Notes under the pieces: generated by a model
Databases searched by the model: none
What the model saw: only the letters and a program-made list of their open reading frames with translations
Told to the model about the DNA's origin: nothing
Shown: one piece after another, positions 1 through 11,067 of the stretch
How positions within the stretch are numbered: the first letter of the stretch is position 1
Layout of the letters: each line of letters begins with the position of its first letter
Program-made: the position numbers and the translations under genes
Assembly (NCBI GenBank): GCA_022842985.1
Contig: JALHON010000005.1
Coordinates: 1 to 45,514, forward strand
DNA: 45,514 nucleotides
From: Acidobacteriota bacterium
Lineage (GTDB): Bacteria; Acidobacteriota; Vicinamibacteria; Vicinamibacterales; UBA2999
Reading direction: 5' to 3'

Positions 1-978
1 GTCGCCGGCGAGGATGAAGGCCGGCACGGCGAAGCGCTTGCCCTTGAGCGTCGCGGCCGCCAGCGCCGGCGCGAACGGCCCGGACTGCGCGTCCGCCGGC
101 GCCTCGGCGGTGCGGGCGTCGAGCGGATCGGGACCAGCCATCACGGCGAGCGCGACAGCCGCGTCCGCGGTCGTGCGCGCGATGGGGCCCGTGTTGTCGA
201 GGAGCCAGTCGAGCGGCGCGATACCGGCGATGCTGACGAGGCCGCGCGTCGGGAACACGCCCACGAGCGCGCTCGTCGCCGCCGGCATGCGGATCGAGTT
301 GCCGGTGTCGGTGCCGTTGCCGAGCACCGCGAAGTTCGCGGCCACGGCGGTGACCGTGCCGCCCGACGACCCGCCCGGAGAGAAGCGCACGTCGTAGGCG
401 TTGCCCGTGCGGCCGAACGAGCTGCTGCGGTTGGTGTCGCTGTTGGCCAGGTCGGGCATGTTGGTGTGCCCGAGGATGATGGCGCCGGCGGCCTTGAACT
501 TCGCGACGATGGCCGCGTCCTGCGGCGCGATGAGCTCGAGACCCGGCTTCGTGAAGCCGGCCCAGCCGGCCGTCGTCACCTGGCCGGCGATGCTGGTGTT
601 GGCCTTGATGACGATCGGCACGCCCCAGAGCGCGCCGCGCGCCGCGGCCCCGCCGGTGGCGGTCGCCGTGGCGGCATCCTGCCGCGCGGCCTCGGCCAGC
701 GCGTCAGTGCGGTAGACCTGCTCGATGGCGCCGTACACGCCGTTGTAGCGGTCGATGCGGTCGAGATGCCACTGCACGACCTGCGTCACGGTGTAGCCCT
801 TGGCGTCGTAGAGGCGATGCAGGCCGGCGACGGTCACGTCGAGCAGATCGCCGTCCATGACCGCGCGTGCATCGGTTGCGGCGGTTGTTGCGGCGGCAGG
901 CGCGGGGGCCTTCACCTGACAGGCGGCGGTGGCGGTCGCGAGGACCGCGACGAGCGGCAGCACGGGGAGACGATGCAT
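1..978 (-). CDS. Amidase-signature lipoprotein (3' end outside window)
   Basis: The 326 visible codons start at ATG 978 and stay open to the window edge, so the C-terminus is missing. The N-terminus is a short hydrophobic signal ending in a TAAC lipobox (Cys20), which suggests a lipid-anchored envelope protein. From about residue 50 it matches the amidase-signature fold. It has the catalytic Lys125 in VPIVIKAN, the cis-Ser region GGSSGG (Ser204) and the nucleophile Ser228 in GTDTGNSIR. The 24-residue Ser-Ser spacing is the family's usual value. The family hydrolyses amides (Ser-cisSer-Lys mechanism); the substrate cannot be told. The canonical DTGGS motif is DTGNS here. A second, larger amidase lies at 15030-17486. 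It is divergent from the sensor kinase across 224 bases. No good ribosome-binding site precedes the ATG. Confidence 0.9.
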   Translation of the reverse strand, partial: MHRLPVLPLVAVLATATAACQVKAPAPAAATTAATDARAVMDGDLLDVTVAGLHRLYDAKGYTVTQVVQWHLDRIDRYNGVYGAIEQVYRTDALAEAARQDAATATATGGAAARGALWGVPIVIKANTSIAGQVTTAGWAGFTKPGLELIAPQDAAIVAKFKAAGAIILGHTNMPDLANSDTNRSSSFGRTGNAYDVRFSPGGSSGGTVTAVAANFAVLGNGTDTGNSIRMPAATSALVGVFPTRGLVSIAGIAPLDWLLDNTGPIARTTADAAVALAVMAGPDPLDARTAEAPADAQSGPFAPALAAATLKGKRFAVPAFILAGD

Positions 979-1202
979 GGGCGAGCATATTCTGCCCCAT
1001 GCGCCCTCGGCATCGCAGTACCCGGGCGCGGGCAGGCCCAAAGAGAATGCTGGCGCGCGGGAACTGACCTGCGGCAGAATCTCGCGCGACAAATTGACTC
1101 ATCATTCGTGAAAGGTGACCCTCCGCGTCGCCGGACGTCTGGCCAGGATTCGCAGCGCATCGAATCCCACGGCGCGCCCGGCATGCCTGAGGGGGTGAAC
1201 GA

Positions 1203-4200
1203 ATGCACCACGACGTCTCAGCGATCGACATCCTCGACTCCGTGGCGGCCCACGTCGCCGTGATCACGCCCGACGGCCGCATCAGCCAGGTCAACCGGGC
1301 CTGGGAGCGCTTCAGCCGTGAGAACTCGCCCGGCGGCGTCGTGTCGTCGACGTGCGGGATCGGCGCCGATTACCTCGGCTTATGCCGAGGGGCCACCGGC
1401 GACCGCTCCGAGGAGGCGATGCCTGCCGCTCTCGGCATCGAGGGCGTGCTGAACGGTAAGCTGCCGGCCTTCACGATCGAGTATCCGTGCGATTCGCCGA
1501 CCGAACCGCGGTGGTTCGCCATGCACGTGACGCCGCTTTCGGGCCACGGCCGCGGGGCGGTGGTCGCCCACTACGACATCACCGCCCGCAAGCAGGCCGA
1601 GCTGAAGGTGGCCGCGCAGTCGCGGCAGATCGAGCTCGCCCTCTCGGCCGCGCAGATGGGCGTCTGGTCGCTCGACCTGAAGACCCGGCGGATCTACTGG
1701 TCGCGCGAGGTCCATCAGGTGCTCGGCGTCGAGAACTTCGATGGGACGGTCGACTCGTGGCAGCGGCTGGTGCACCCGGATGACATCGGGGCGATGCAGG
1801 TCGAGTTCGACACCGCGCTCGAACGGCGGTTGCCGTTCTCGGCCGAGTTCCGCGTGATTCGCCCAGACGGTGCCGTGCGGTGGGTGACCAACCTCGCCCG
1901 CATCGAGTGCACGCCGGACGGCGACCCCGTGGCCGTCGTCGGCACCGTCGAAGACATCACCGAACGCCGGCGTTCGGAATGGGCGCTCACCGCCTACAAC
2001 CACATCCTCGAGCTCATCGCGACCGGCGCCGACCTGCACCAGACCCTGCTCGCGGTCGTGGCGCTCGTCGAAGAGCAGTTGCCGGGTACGCTCTGCTCGG
2101 TGCTGATCGTCGACGGCGCCCACGAGCGACTGCGTCTCGGTGTCGCGCCGTCGATGCCCGAGGCCTACAACCGCGGAGTCGACGGCGTGCCCATCGGCCC
2201 CTCGGCCGGGTCGTGCGGCACGGCTGCCCACCGGGGGCAGACGGTTGTCGTCACCGACATCGCGCACGATCCGCTGTGGGCCGACTACCGCGACCTGGCG
2301 CTCGCGCACGGCCTGCGCTCGTGTGTGTCGGTGCCGATTTTCTCGAGCGGGAACGTCCCTGGCCACGAACGCGGCTCGGTCATCGGCACGTTCGCGCTCT
2401 ACCGCCGCGACACCGGCATGCCCGATCCGCACACCTTCACGGTGCTCTCCGGCGCCGAGCCCCTCGCCAGCCGCGCCATCCAGACGCGCGCCTCGACCGA
2501 CACGGCGCACCCGCGCCCGTCGCAAAGCGTGATCGAAGCGGCGCACCTTGCCGGCGTCGCGATCGAGCGGCGCCAGGCCGAGCACGCGGTACGTCAGGGC
2601 GAGGCGCGCTTCCGCAGCGTGCTCGACTCGTCGCTCTCGGCCGTGTTCCTCAAGGACCTCGACCGCCGCTATCTGTTCGTCAACCGCACCATGGCCGACC
2701 TCTTCGACGTGCCGCCCGAAGGATGGGAGGGACGGCGCGCTACCGAGGTGCTGCCGACGCATCTCGCCACGGCGTGCGAGCGCATGGACGAACGCGTGCT
2801 GGCCGCGACAGCCGCCATCCGTGAGGAATCGGATCTCGCGCTGCCGGACGGCCGCAAGGTGCGGGTGATCGGGAACCACTTCACGCTCAACGAGAGCGAC
2901 GGTCGCCCCTACGCGATCTGCGGCGTACTCACCGACATCACCGACCTCGTGAGCGTCCGGCAGGAGCTCTACCGTCTGTGGACCCATGCGCCCGAGCCGC
3001 TCTGCGTCGCGGGATTCGACGGCCGCTTCCGCCAGGTGAACCCGGCCTGGACGCAGTGCCTCGGCTGGTCCGAGGCCGAGCTGCTCGAGCGTACCTGGCC
3101 CGACCTCGTGCATGCCGAGGATCGGGCTGCCTGCCGCGCCGCGCTCGAGCGGCTCACGAGCGGCCAGGTGGTCCATCGCCTGGAGAGCCGCTTCCAGTGC
3201 GCCGACGGGACGTATCGCTGGTTGTCGTGGGAATCGATCCCGCTGATGGCCGACCAGACCATCTACGGCTTCGTCCGCGACGTCACCGAAGAGAAGCGGC
3301 TCGGGGAACAGTTCCGTCAGGCCCAGAAGATGGAGGCCGTCGGCCAGCTCGCGAGCGGTGTCGCGCACGACTTCAACAATCTGCTCACGGTCATCAACGG
3401 CTCGTCAGAGGTGCTGCTCGAAGGCACCCCGGCCGCCGATCCCAAGCACGAGATGCTCGGCGACATCCACACGGCCGGCCTGCGCGCCGCCGAGCTCACG
3501 GCGCAGCTGCTCGCCTTCAGCCGCAAGGCGATCATCGAGCCGAAGGTGCTGGCCGTGAACGAGCTCGTCGACTCGTCGGCGCGGCTCATCCGCCGCCTGA
3601 TCGGCGAGGACGTCGAGTTCGTGACGTCGCTCGCGCCGGTGCCGGCGGTGCGCATCGACCCTGGCCAGCTCGAACACGTATTCATGAACCTCGCCGTCAA
3701 CGCGCGCGACGCGATGCCGACCGGCGGGCGGCTCACCATTGCGACGGCCGCCGTCGACGTGCCGAAGGCCGGCGCCCCACCGTCCGACGACCTGCCCGCC
3801 GGCCAGTACGTCCGCATCTCGGTCACCGACACGGGCGGCGGCATGTCGCCCGAGGTGCAGGCGCGGATCTTCGAACCGTTCTTCACCACCAAGGGCGTCG
3901 GGAAGGGCACGGGGCTCGGGCTCGCGACCGTCTACGGCATCCTGCGTCAAGCCGGCGGCGCCATCACCGTCGACACCGAGGTCGGCCGGGGCACGACCTT
4001 CCACCTGCTGCTGCCCGCCGTGCTCGAGACGCCGGGCCGGCGCGAGTCGAGCGCGATCTCCGCGGCGCCGCGCGGCACCGAGACGCTGCTGCTGGCCGAA
4101 GACGAGCCGGGCGTGCGCGATCTGGCGCGCATGCTGCTCACGGCCCTCGGCTACACCGTGCTCGTGGCGGCAAGCGGCAGCGACGTGCTGCGGGTCGAGG

Positions 4201-4448
4201 CCGCGTACGACGGCCCCATCGATTTGCTCGTGACCGACGTCGTGATGCCCGATCTCGGCGGTCGCGCGCTGGTGGATCGCATCCGCGCCCGGCGGCCCGG
4301 CACCAAGGTGCTGTACATGAGCGGCTACATGGACGACGCCGTGATCCGCCACGGCGTCGAGACCTCGCAGGACCGCTTCATCCAGAAGCCGTTCTCGCGT
4401 CTTGAGCTGGCGCTGCGCGTACGCGAGGCGCTCGACGGCGCGAGCTGA
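1203..4448 (+). CDS. Hybrid sensor histidine kinase, PAS-PAS-GAF-PAS-PAS-HisKA-HATPase-REC
   Basis: This 1081-residue protein has no signal peptide or membrane segment and is probably a cytoplasmic sensor. Order: PAS about 5-130, PAS_3-type about 138-262, GAF about 268-455, PAS about 465-580, PAS about 588-705, HisKA with phospho-acceptor His722 in VAHDFNN, HATPase with the N box and GTGLGLAT near 890-910, and a C-terminal receiver with Asp1012 in LVTDVVMPD and the conserved Lys near FIQKPF. It should autophosphorylate and pass phosphate to its own receiver. There is no DNA-binding output domain or partner regulator in the window, so it is an orphan. The GAF domain appears to carry an extra stretch of about 30 residues before its last helix. 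A GA-rich Shine-Dalgarno (gaggggg) precedes ATG 1203. Confidence 0.93.
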   Translation: MHHDVSAIDILDSVAAHVAVITPDGRISQVNRAWERFSRENSPGGVVSSTCGIGADYLGLCRGATGDRSEEAMPAALGIEGVLNGKLPAFTIEYPCDSPTEPRWFAMHVTPLSGHGRGAVVAHYDITARKQAELKVAAQSRQIELALSAAQMGVWSLDLKTRRIYWSREVHQVLGVENFDGTVDSWQRLVHPDDIGAMQVEFDTALERRLPFSAEFRVIRPDGAVRWVTNLARIECTPDGDPVAVVGTVEDITERRRSEWALTAYNHILELIATGADLHQTLLAVVALVEEQLPGTLCSVLIVDGAHERLRLGVAPSMPEAYNRGVDGVPIGPSAGSCGTAAHRGQTVVVTDIAHDPLWADYRDLALAHGLRSCVSVPIFSSGNVPGHERGSVIGTFALYRRDTGMPDPHTFTVLSGAEPLASRAIQTRASTDTAHPRPSQSVIEAAHLAGVAIERRQAEHAVRQGEARFRSVLDSSLSAVFLKDLDRRYLFVNRTMADLFDVPPEGWEGRRATEVLPTHLATACERMDERVLAATAAIREESDLALPDGRKVRVIGNHFTLNESDGRPYAICGVLTDITDLVSVRQELYRLWTHAPEPLCVAGFDGRFRQVNPAWTQCLGWSEAELLERTWPDLVHAEDRAACRAALERLTSGQVVHRLESRFQCADGTYRWLSWESIPLMADQTIYGFVRDVTEEKRLGEQFRQAQKMEAVGQLASGVAHDFNNLLTVINGSSEVLLEGTPAADPKHEMLGDIHTAGLRAAELTAQLLAFSRKAIIEPKVLAVNELVDSSARLIRRLIGEDVEFVTSLAPVPAVRIDPGQLEHVFMNLAVNARDAMPTGGRLTIATAAVDVPKAGAPPSDDLPAGQYVRISVTDTGGGMSPEVQARIFEPFFTTKGVGKGTGLGLATVYGILRQAGGAITVDTEVGRGTTFHLLLPAVLETPGRRESSAISAAPRGTETLLLAEDEPGVRDLARMLLTALGYTVLVAASGSDVLRVEAAYDGPIDLLVTDVVMPDLGGRALVDRIRARRPGTKVLYMSGYMDDAVIRHGVETSQDRFIQKPFSRLELALRVREALDGAS

Positions 4449-4454
4449 TGGTGC

Positions 4455-4479
4455 GCTGACCCGCGGCGGGCGGCTCAGC
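4455..4479. terminator. Hairpin between convergent kinase and ilvC genes
   Basis: The stem is GCTGA/TCAGC, a C-C mismatch, then CCGC/GCGG around a 5-base loop. It starts 7 bases after the kinase stop and overlaps the ilvC stop codon. Its position between two converging genes suggests a shared terminator. There is no T-run, so an intrinsic role is uncertain. Confidence 0.35.
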
Positions 4480-5506
4480 CGACCGGCTGTCGCTGGTCTT
4501 CCGGCTTCACCGTGACCGGGTTGAGGAACGGCATCATGGCCCGCAGTTCGGCCCCCACCTTCTCGATCGGGTGCTTCTGCTCGGACAGGCGCGTCGCGGT
4601 GAACGTGGGCCGGCCGGCGGCGTGTTCGTCCATCCAGAGCTTGGCGTAGCGCCCTTCCTGGATGTCCGCCAGCATGCGCTTCATCTCGGCCTTGGTCTCG
4701 GCCGTGACCACGCGCGGACCGCCGGTGTAGTCGCCGTGTTCGGCCGTGTCCGACACCGAGTAGCGCATGTAGTTGAGGCCGCCGCGGTACATCAGGTCCA
4801 CGATGAGCTTCAGCTCGTGCATGCACTCGAAGTAGGCGATCTCGGGCTGGTAGCCGGCCTCGACGAGGGTTTCGAAGGCCGCCTTCACGAGCGCGCTCGT
4901 GCCGCCGCAGAGCACCGACTGCTCGCCGAAGAGATCCGTCTCGGTCTCTTCCGCGAAGGTCGTCTCGAGCACCCCGGCGCGGGTGACGCCGATGGCCTTG
5001 GCGTACGACAGCGTGACGGTGCGCGCCGTGCCGGTGGCGTCCTGATGCACGGCGAAGAGGGCCGGCGTGCCGGCGCCTTCCTCGTACAGCTCGCGCACGC
5101 GGTGGCCGGGCGACTTCGGCGCCACCATCGCCACGTCGACGTGCGCCGGCGGCGTGATGATGCCGAAGCGGATGTTGAAGCCGTGCGCGAACATCAGCAT
5201 CTTGCCGGCCGTGAGGTGCGGCTCGATGTCGCGGCGGTAGACCTCACCCTGAATCGTGTCTGGGATGAGCAGCATGATGACGTCGGCTTCCGCCGCCGCC
5301 TCCGGGATCGACACCGCGCGCAGCCCGGCGGCGCGTGCCTTGGCGGCGGAGCTGCTGCCCGGGTGCAGGCCGACGCGTACGTCGACGCCGCTGTCGCGCA
5401 GGTTGAGCGCGTGGGCGTGCCCCTGCGAGCCGTAGCCGATGATGGCGACCTTGCGATCGCGGATGGGCGCCAGGTCGGCGTCTTTGTCGTAGTAGATGAC
5501 GGCCAT
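4475..5506 (-). CDS. ilvC: Ketol-acid reductoisomerase (class I)
   Basis: This converts 2-acetolactate (or acetohydroxybutyrate) to the dihydroxy acid with NADPH, the second common step of valine, leucine and isoleucine synthesis in the cytoplasm. The 343-residue length is typical of the short class I enzyme. The nucleotide-binding glycine motif GYGSQG is at 24-29. The first metal-binding pair Asp191/Glu195 lies in ETDLFGEQ, and the second in [13 protein letters not shown]. The start ATG 5506 has an AGGAG sequence about 10 bases upstream. It is the last gene of ilvB-ilvN-ilvC, 57 bases after ilvN, and converges on the histidine kinase gene. Confidence 0.98.
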   Translation of the reverse strand: MAVIYYDKDADLAPIRDRKVAIIGYGSQGHAHALNLRDSGVDVRVGLHPGSSSAAKARAAGLRAVSIPEAAAEADVIMLLIPDTIQGEVYRRDIEPHLTAGKMLMFAHGFNIRFGIITPPAHVDVAMVAPKSPGHRVRELYEEGAGTPALFAVHQDATGTARTVTLSYAKAIGVTRAGVLETTFAEETETDLFGEQSVLCGGTSALVKAAFETLVEAGYQPEIAYFECMHELKLIVDLMYRGGLNYMRYSVSDTAEHGDYTGGPRVVTAETKAEMKRMLADIQEGRYAKLWMDEHAAGRPTFTATRLSEQKHPIEKVGAELRAMMPFLNPVTVKPEDQRQPVG

Positions 5507-5563
5507 GTCGAACGGATCTCCTGAATGGAACGGCGGCGCGATGGGCGCCCCGGAACGTGCGGG

Positions 5564-6111
5564 TTACACCGAGTAGGCGATGTCCTGAGATTCGGCGGCC
5601 GCGGTGGCCGCGCGCGCCTGCGGCGCCGCCATCCGGCCCGGGCCTTCGCCACGCGCCATGGCCAGCGTGCCCGTGCGCGCCATCTCGAGCACGCCGAACG
5701 GCTCGAGCACTTCGAGCAGGCGATCGAGCTTGGCCGTGCCACCGGTGAGTTCCAGCACCAGCGAGTCGGCCGAGACATCGATGATCCGCGCGCGGAAGAC
5801 GTCGGCGAGCTGGAAGATCTCGGGCCGCGTGCCGGCCGTGGTCGCCACCTTGATGAGCGTGAGTTCGCGGATGACGTTCGGCCGCGCCGTCACGTTGTCC
5901 ACCCGCAGCACGTTCACCAGCTTGTAGAGATGCGCCTCGACATGGTGCGCGCCTTCGTCGTCGGTGTCGACGACGATCGTCATGCGCGACACGCCGGGTG
6001 TCTCCGTGCTGCCCACCGTGAGCGACTCGATGTTGTAGGCGCGGCGGCGGAAGAGCGAGGCCACGCGCGTGAGCACGCCCGGCTTGTTCTCCACGTGCAC
6101 GACGAAGGTGA

Positions 6112-6115
<4 letters not shown>
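5564..6115 (-). CDS. ilvN: Acetolactate synthase small (regulatory) subunit
   Basis: This 183-residue protein has an N-terminal ACT domain (ITFVVHVENKPGVLTRVASL, then NIESLTVG), the valine-binding module of this family, followed by the usual C-terminal ALS_ss domain from about residue 80. It binds the IlvB catalytic subunit, activates it and confers feedback inhibition. I start it at GTG 6115, whose GTGA overlaps the ilvB stop codon; this gives the standard N-terminus directly before the first ACT strand and implies translational coupling. The frame stays open far upstream inside ilvB, so open-frame length would mislead about the start. The last ~20 residues (Ala-rich) look like a non-conserved tail. 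Confidence 0.95.
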
Positions 6116-7827
<1,712 letters not shown>

Positions 7828-7864
7828 GTTATGGACAAGCCTATTGGCTCGCCATTGAGTCCGT

Positions 7865-7898
7865 CAATCTTATAGATTGTTGAGTAATGATAAGCCTA
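7865..7898 (-). promoter_or_regulatory. Candidate ilvBNC promoter with a 15-base palindrome
   Basis: About 55 bases here are strikingly AT-rich against the GC-rich surroundings. They contain the perfect palindrome CAATCT-TAT-AGATTG (7865-7879). On the minus strand a TATAAG -10-like box (7874-7869) lies inside the palindrome, with a weak -35 (TAGGCT) 18 bases upstream, giving a leader of about 35 bases before ilvB. An alternative is TTGACG (7867-7862) with a poor -10. A palindrome over the -10 is what a repressor operator would look like; which regulator is unknown. Confidence 0.4.
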
Positions 7899-7955
7899 GC
7901 TAACTTTTTACGAATCGTCTCATAGCCCCAGAAGGAACACGGGCGTCCGCCGGTC

Positions 7956-10817
7956 TCAGAAGCCGAGCTGGGCCGTGACCTGAATCGCGCGCGGCTGCCG
8001 GACGCTCGTCACCTGGCCGAACGTGCCCGACGAGATGCTCTCGGTAGGGAGGTTGCGCTGGGCGATGTTGAAGACGTTGAACGCTTCGAGCGTGAACCGC
8101 ATGGAGCGGTTGCCGCCGAGCGACGGCGCCCACTGCAGCGTGACGTCGGCGTTGAAGTACTTCGGGTTGTTGTCGAAGTTCGTGATCGGCGCGAAGCCGA
8201 AGAGGCCGCGCAGGCGGTTGGCCTCCTCGAGCGACAGCTCGCGCACGCTGTTGCGCGAATACGTCGAGCCGGGGCAGGCCACGTTGCGGCAGATGCTCTC
8301 GTTCACCCAGTCGGTCGTCAGACCATCGCCGTTCACGTCGCGGCCCACCGTGATGTTCATCGGCGCTTCGCTCTCGAATTCGCCGATGACGCCGAGCATC
8401 AGGTTCGCCGGCAGGCGCCACTCGAGGTGGGCGTTGGCGACGTGGCGGCGGTCGTCGGTGCCGGGCCCCCAGTTGAGGTCGGGACGTTCGGGCACGAGGA
8501 AGCCGCTCACGAAGTTGAAGGCGTTGTCGCGCGACTGCGCCAGCACGTAGTTGGCGCCCCACGACAAACGGCCGGTGAGCCGCTTGCGCAGGTCGACGAC
8601 CAGGCCCCGGTAGCGGATCTCGCCGTAGTTCGAATAGAAGCTGACGTTCGTGTACCGCGGATCGGGCCTGACGGCGCCGCCGCCGTTGATGTTGGCGCTG
8701 CCGGGACGTCCGGCGTTCGTGTTCTGGATGAAGACCTGGTCGTAGCCGCGGTTGTAGACGAGGCTCACGTCGACGCCGATGTCGCGCGTGAGCTCGCGGC
8801 GGTAGCCGAGCTGCGAGTTCCAGTTCCACGGCGTCCGCAGGCCTTCGTCGATGACCGACAGACTCGGCGGGGGAATGCTCGTCGTGCCGCCGCCGAACGG
8901 CTCCGGCCAGAGTGGGTTGTCGATCTGGATGCCGATCACCTTCGGCGGCGTGAAGCGGGCATTGCCGATGACGTTCAGGATCACCTGGTCGTAGTAGATG
9001 CCGGTGCCGCCGTAGACGACCTGGCTCGTGCTGCCGCCCGGCGCCCACGCGAAGCCGAAGCGCGGGGCCAGATTGTTGCGGTCCTTCGAGACGCCGTTCC
9101 CCGGGGCGCCGGTCACATCGGCCAGCGCTTCGGTCTTCGCGCCTTCGTAGTCGTAGCGCAGCCCGAGGTTCAGCGTGAGGCTCGGCGTGGGCCGCCAGTC
9201 GTCCTGCAGATAGAAGCCGTAGATCTGATTCGGCCGCGCCAGCGAGGAATTGCCCTGGTTCTGCGTGAAGCGGGTCGGCGTGCCGGCGACGAACGACGCC
9301 AGCGTCGGGAAGGTGTAGGTGCCGCGGAAGTTCGAGTCGAAGTAGCCGTCCGACTCGAAGACCTTGATCTGCATGCCGGCCTTGACGGCGTGATCGCCGG
9401 TACGGGTGCCGAAGCGCGACCACGACAGGTTGTCGATGACCTGGTAGATCCAGTCCTCGCGGCGCTGCGGATAGCCCGAATCGCCGCCGAGCGTGAAGCC
9501 GCCGGTAATCGAGAGGTTGACGAGGCCGGGGTGGTTCGGCTGGAAGTCGCCGTACGACTGGCCCACCTGCACGTAGGCTTCGTTCAGCAGGTCGGCCCCC
9601 AGGATCCACTTATGGTTGGCGTTCACGTAGTTCGTGCGGAAGAACACCGTGTTGCCGTTGAAGTCGAAGATCGTGCCGCTCGCGCCGGACGGCTGGCGGT
9701 CGTGCGTGAGCTGATAGCGCCCGGTGAGCGACTGCGCGTTCGTGAGCTGAGAATCGATCTTCGCCGTGACGTTGTGGATGTCGATGTACTCCGGGCGCAC
9801 GTGGCGCACGGTGCCGCCGGCGCCGAAGAGCGACACCGGGATGTTGTTGGCGGCGAGGAACTGCAGCGTGGAGGGCGCGAAGGCCGCCGTGGACGCCGGC
9901 AGCACCCGGGCGCTCGCCGTGTTCGTGTCGCGGTCTTCCCGCTCGTAGTTCAGGAAGAAGTGCGCCGTGTTCTTCTTCACCGGCCCGCCGAGCCAGCCGC
10001 CGTAGTGCACGCGCTGGAACGGATCGGCCGGCAGCGATCGGTCCGCGTACGGGCTGCGCGCCATCATGCGCTGGTCGCGGAACAGGTAGAAGCCGCTGCC
10101 ACGCAGGTCGTTCGTGCCCGAACGGGTCACCACGTTCACGACGCCGCCCGAGGCCTGCCCGTATTCGGCCTTGAAGCCGGTGACGAGCACCTGGACTTCC
10201 TGCACTGAATCGAGGGCGAGGGCCTGCCGCGAGTAGCCCGAGATGTCTTCGCTGTTGTCGATGCCGTCGACGTTCCACTGGTTCGAGCGGCCGCGCGAGC
10301 CCATGAACGACACGCCGTTCGAGCTCTGCGCGCCCGGTGCGAGGCGCAGCAGCGACTCGTAGTCGCGGCCGATGAGCGGCAGCAGATCGATGGCTTCGCG
10401 GTCGAGCCGCGATTCGAGTGCCGAGGTGGTCGTCTGCACCACGGGCACCTGCGCCGTGACCGTGACCGCCTCGGTGAGCGTCGTGAGCGACAGCGTGAAG
10501 TTGAGGACGGCCTCGGCGCCGAGCCCGAGCGTCTGTGCGCGGCGCACGGCCGGCGCGAAGCCGCCCAGTTCGGCGCGGATGTCGTAGGTGCCCGGCGGCA
10601 GCGCGGCCAGACGATAGATGCCGTCCGCATCGGTCACCGTCGAACGCGCCACACCCGTGGCCGTGTTCACCGCCGTCACCGTCGCCCCGGGCAGCACGCC
10701 GCCCTGGCTGTCGGTCACGGCGCCGAGGGCCGTGGCGGTGTCTCGTTGCGCAAGTGCCGGGGTGATGGCCGCAGCCATCAGGACCAATGCCAGACCCGCT
10801 CGAATCAGGAACGTCAT
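7956..10817 (-). CDS. TonB-dependent receptor with carboxypeptidase-regulatory-like N-terminus (Oar-type)
   Basis: This is an outer-membrane, energy-coupled receptor or porin of 953 residues; the ligand is unknown. A signal peptide covers about residues 1-24. A carboxypeptidase-regulatory-like beta domain (GAVTDSQGGVLPGATVTAVN) covers about 28-105, and the plug (GIDNSEDISGY, VVNVVTRSGTNDLRGSGF) about 115-260. A long barrel follows and ends in the aromatic-terminated strand QLGF. I chose ATG 10817 because it begins the signal peptide and has GGAG 9 bases upstream; the frame is open further upstream but that stretch has no signal-like character. It is divergent from the FnIII-kelch-pectate-lyase operon, so a link to uptake of released saccharides is possible but only inferred. 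Confidence 0.93.
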   Translation of the reverse strand: MTFLIRAGLALVLMAAAITPALAQRDTATALGAVTDSQGGVLPGATVTAVNTATGVARSTVTDADGIYRLAALPPGTYDIRAELGGFAPAVRRAQTLGLGAEAVLNFTLSLTTLTEAVTVTAQVPVVQTTTSALESRLDREAIDLLPLIGRDYESLLRLAPGAQSSNGVSFMGSRGRSNQWNVDGIDNSEDISGYSRQALALDSVQEVQVLVTGFKAEYGQASGGVVNVVTRSGTNDLRGSGFYLFRDQRMMARSPYADRSLPADPFQRVHYGGWLGGPVKKNTAHFFLNYEREDRDTNTASARVLPASTAAFAPSTLQFLAANNIPVSLFGAGGTVRHVRPEYIDIHNVTAKIDSQLTNAQSLTGRYQLTHDRQPSGASGTIFDFNGNTVFFRTNYVNANHKWILGADLLNEAYVQVGQSYGDFQPNHPGLVNLSITGGFTLGGDSGYPQRREDWIYQVIDNLSWSRFGTRTGDHAVKAGMQIKVFESDGYFDSNFRGTYTFPTLASFVAGTPTRFTQNQGNSSLARPNQIYGFYLQDDWRPTPSLTLNLGLRYDYEGAKTEALADVTGAPGNGVSKDRNNLAPRFGFAWAPGGSTSQVVYGGTGIYYDQVILNVIGNARFTPPKVIGIQIDNPLWPEPFGGGTTSIPPPSLSVIDEGLRTPWNWNSQLGYRRELTRDIGVDVSLVYNRGYDQVFIQNTNAGRPGSANINGGGAVRPDPRYTNVSFYSNYGEIRYRGLVVDLRKRLTGRLSWGANYVLAQSRDNAFNFVSGFLVPERPDLNWGPGTDDRRHVANAHLEWRLPANLMLGVIGEFESEAPMNITVGRDVNGDGLTTDWVNESICRNVACPGSTYSRNSVRELSLEEANRLRGLFGFAPITNFDNNPKYFNADVTLQWAPSLGGNRSMRFTLEAFNVFNIAQRNLPTESISSGTFGQVTSVRQPRAIQVTAQLGF

Positions 10818-11067
10818 CGCGTCGCCACTCCGTTCGCAGACCGCCGGCTGGTGCGAACCGACGGCTTGGAGGGCTGAATCGTAGCTCAACAGTGACGGAT
10901 GGCGTAATGAATGGGATGGCGGTGGCCCCGACGTCGCCCTGTCGAATCTGACGGTCCACGTACGAAATTGATGCAGGCGGGCCAGGCCTGGCCAGTCCCG
11001 ATTCCCGGCCGTTCTCCGCCGGGCCCGCGCTGAGGTCACCGGCGTTGAACTTGCAAGAGACAGGCGG

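Noticed and set aside
1380-3368. A 662-codon open frame antisense to the histidine kinase
   Set aside because: It is composed mostly of Arg, Ala, Gly, Asp and His, with no recognisable domain. It mirrors the codon bias of the kinase gene, whose domains are clear.
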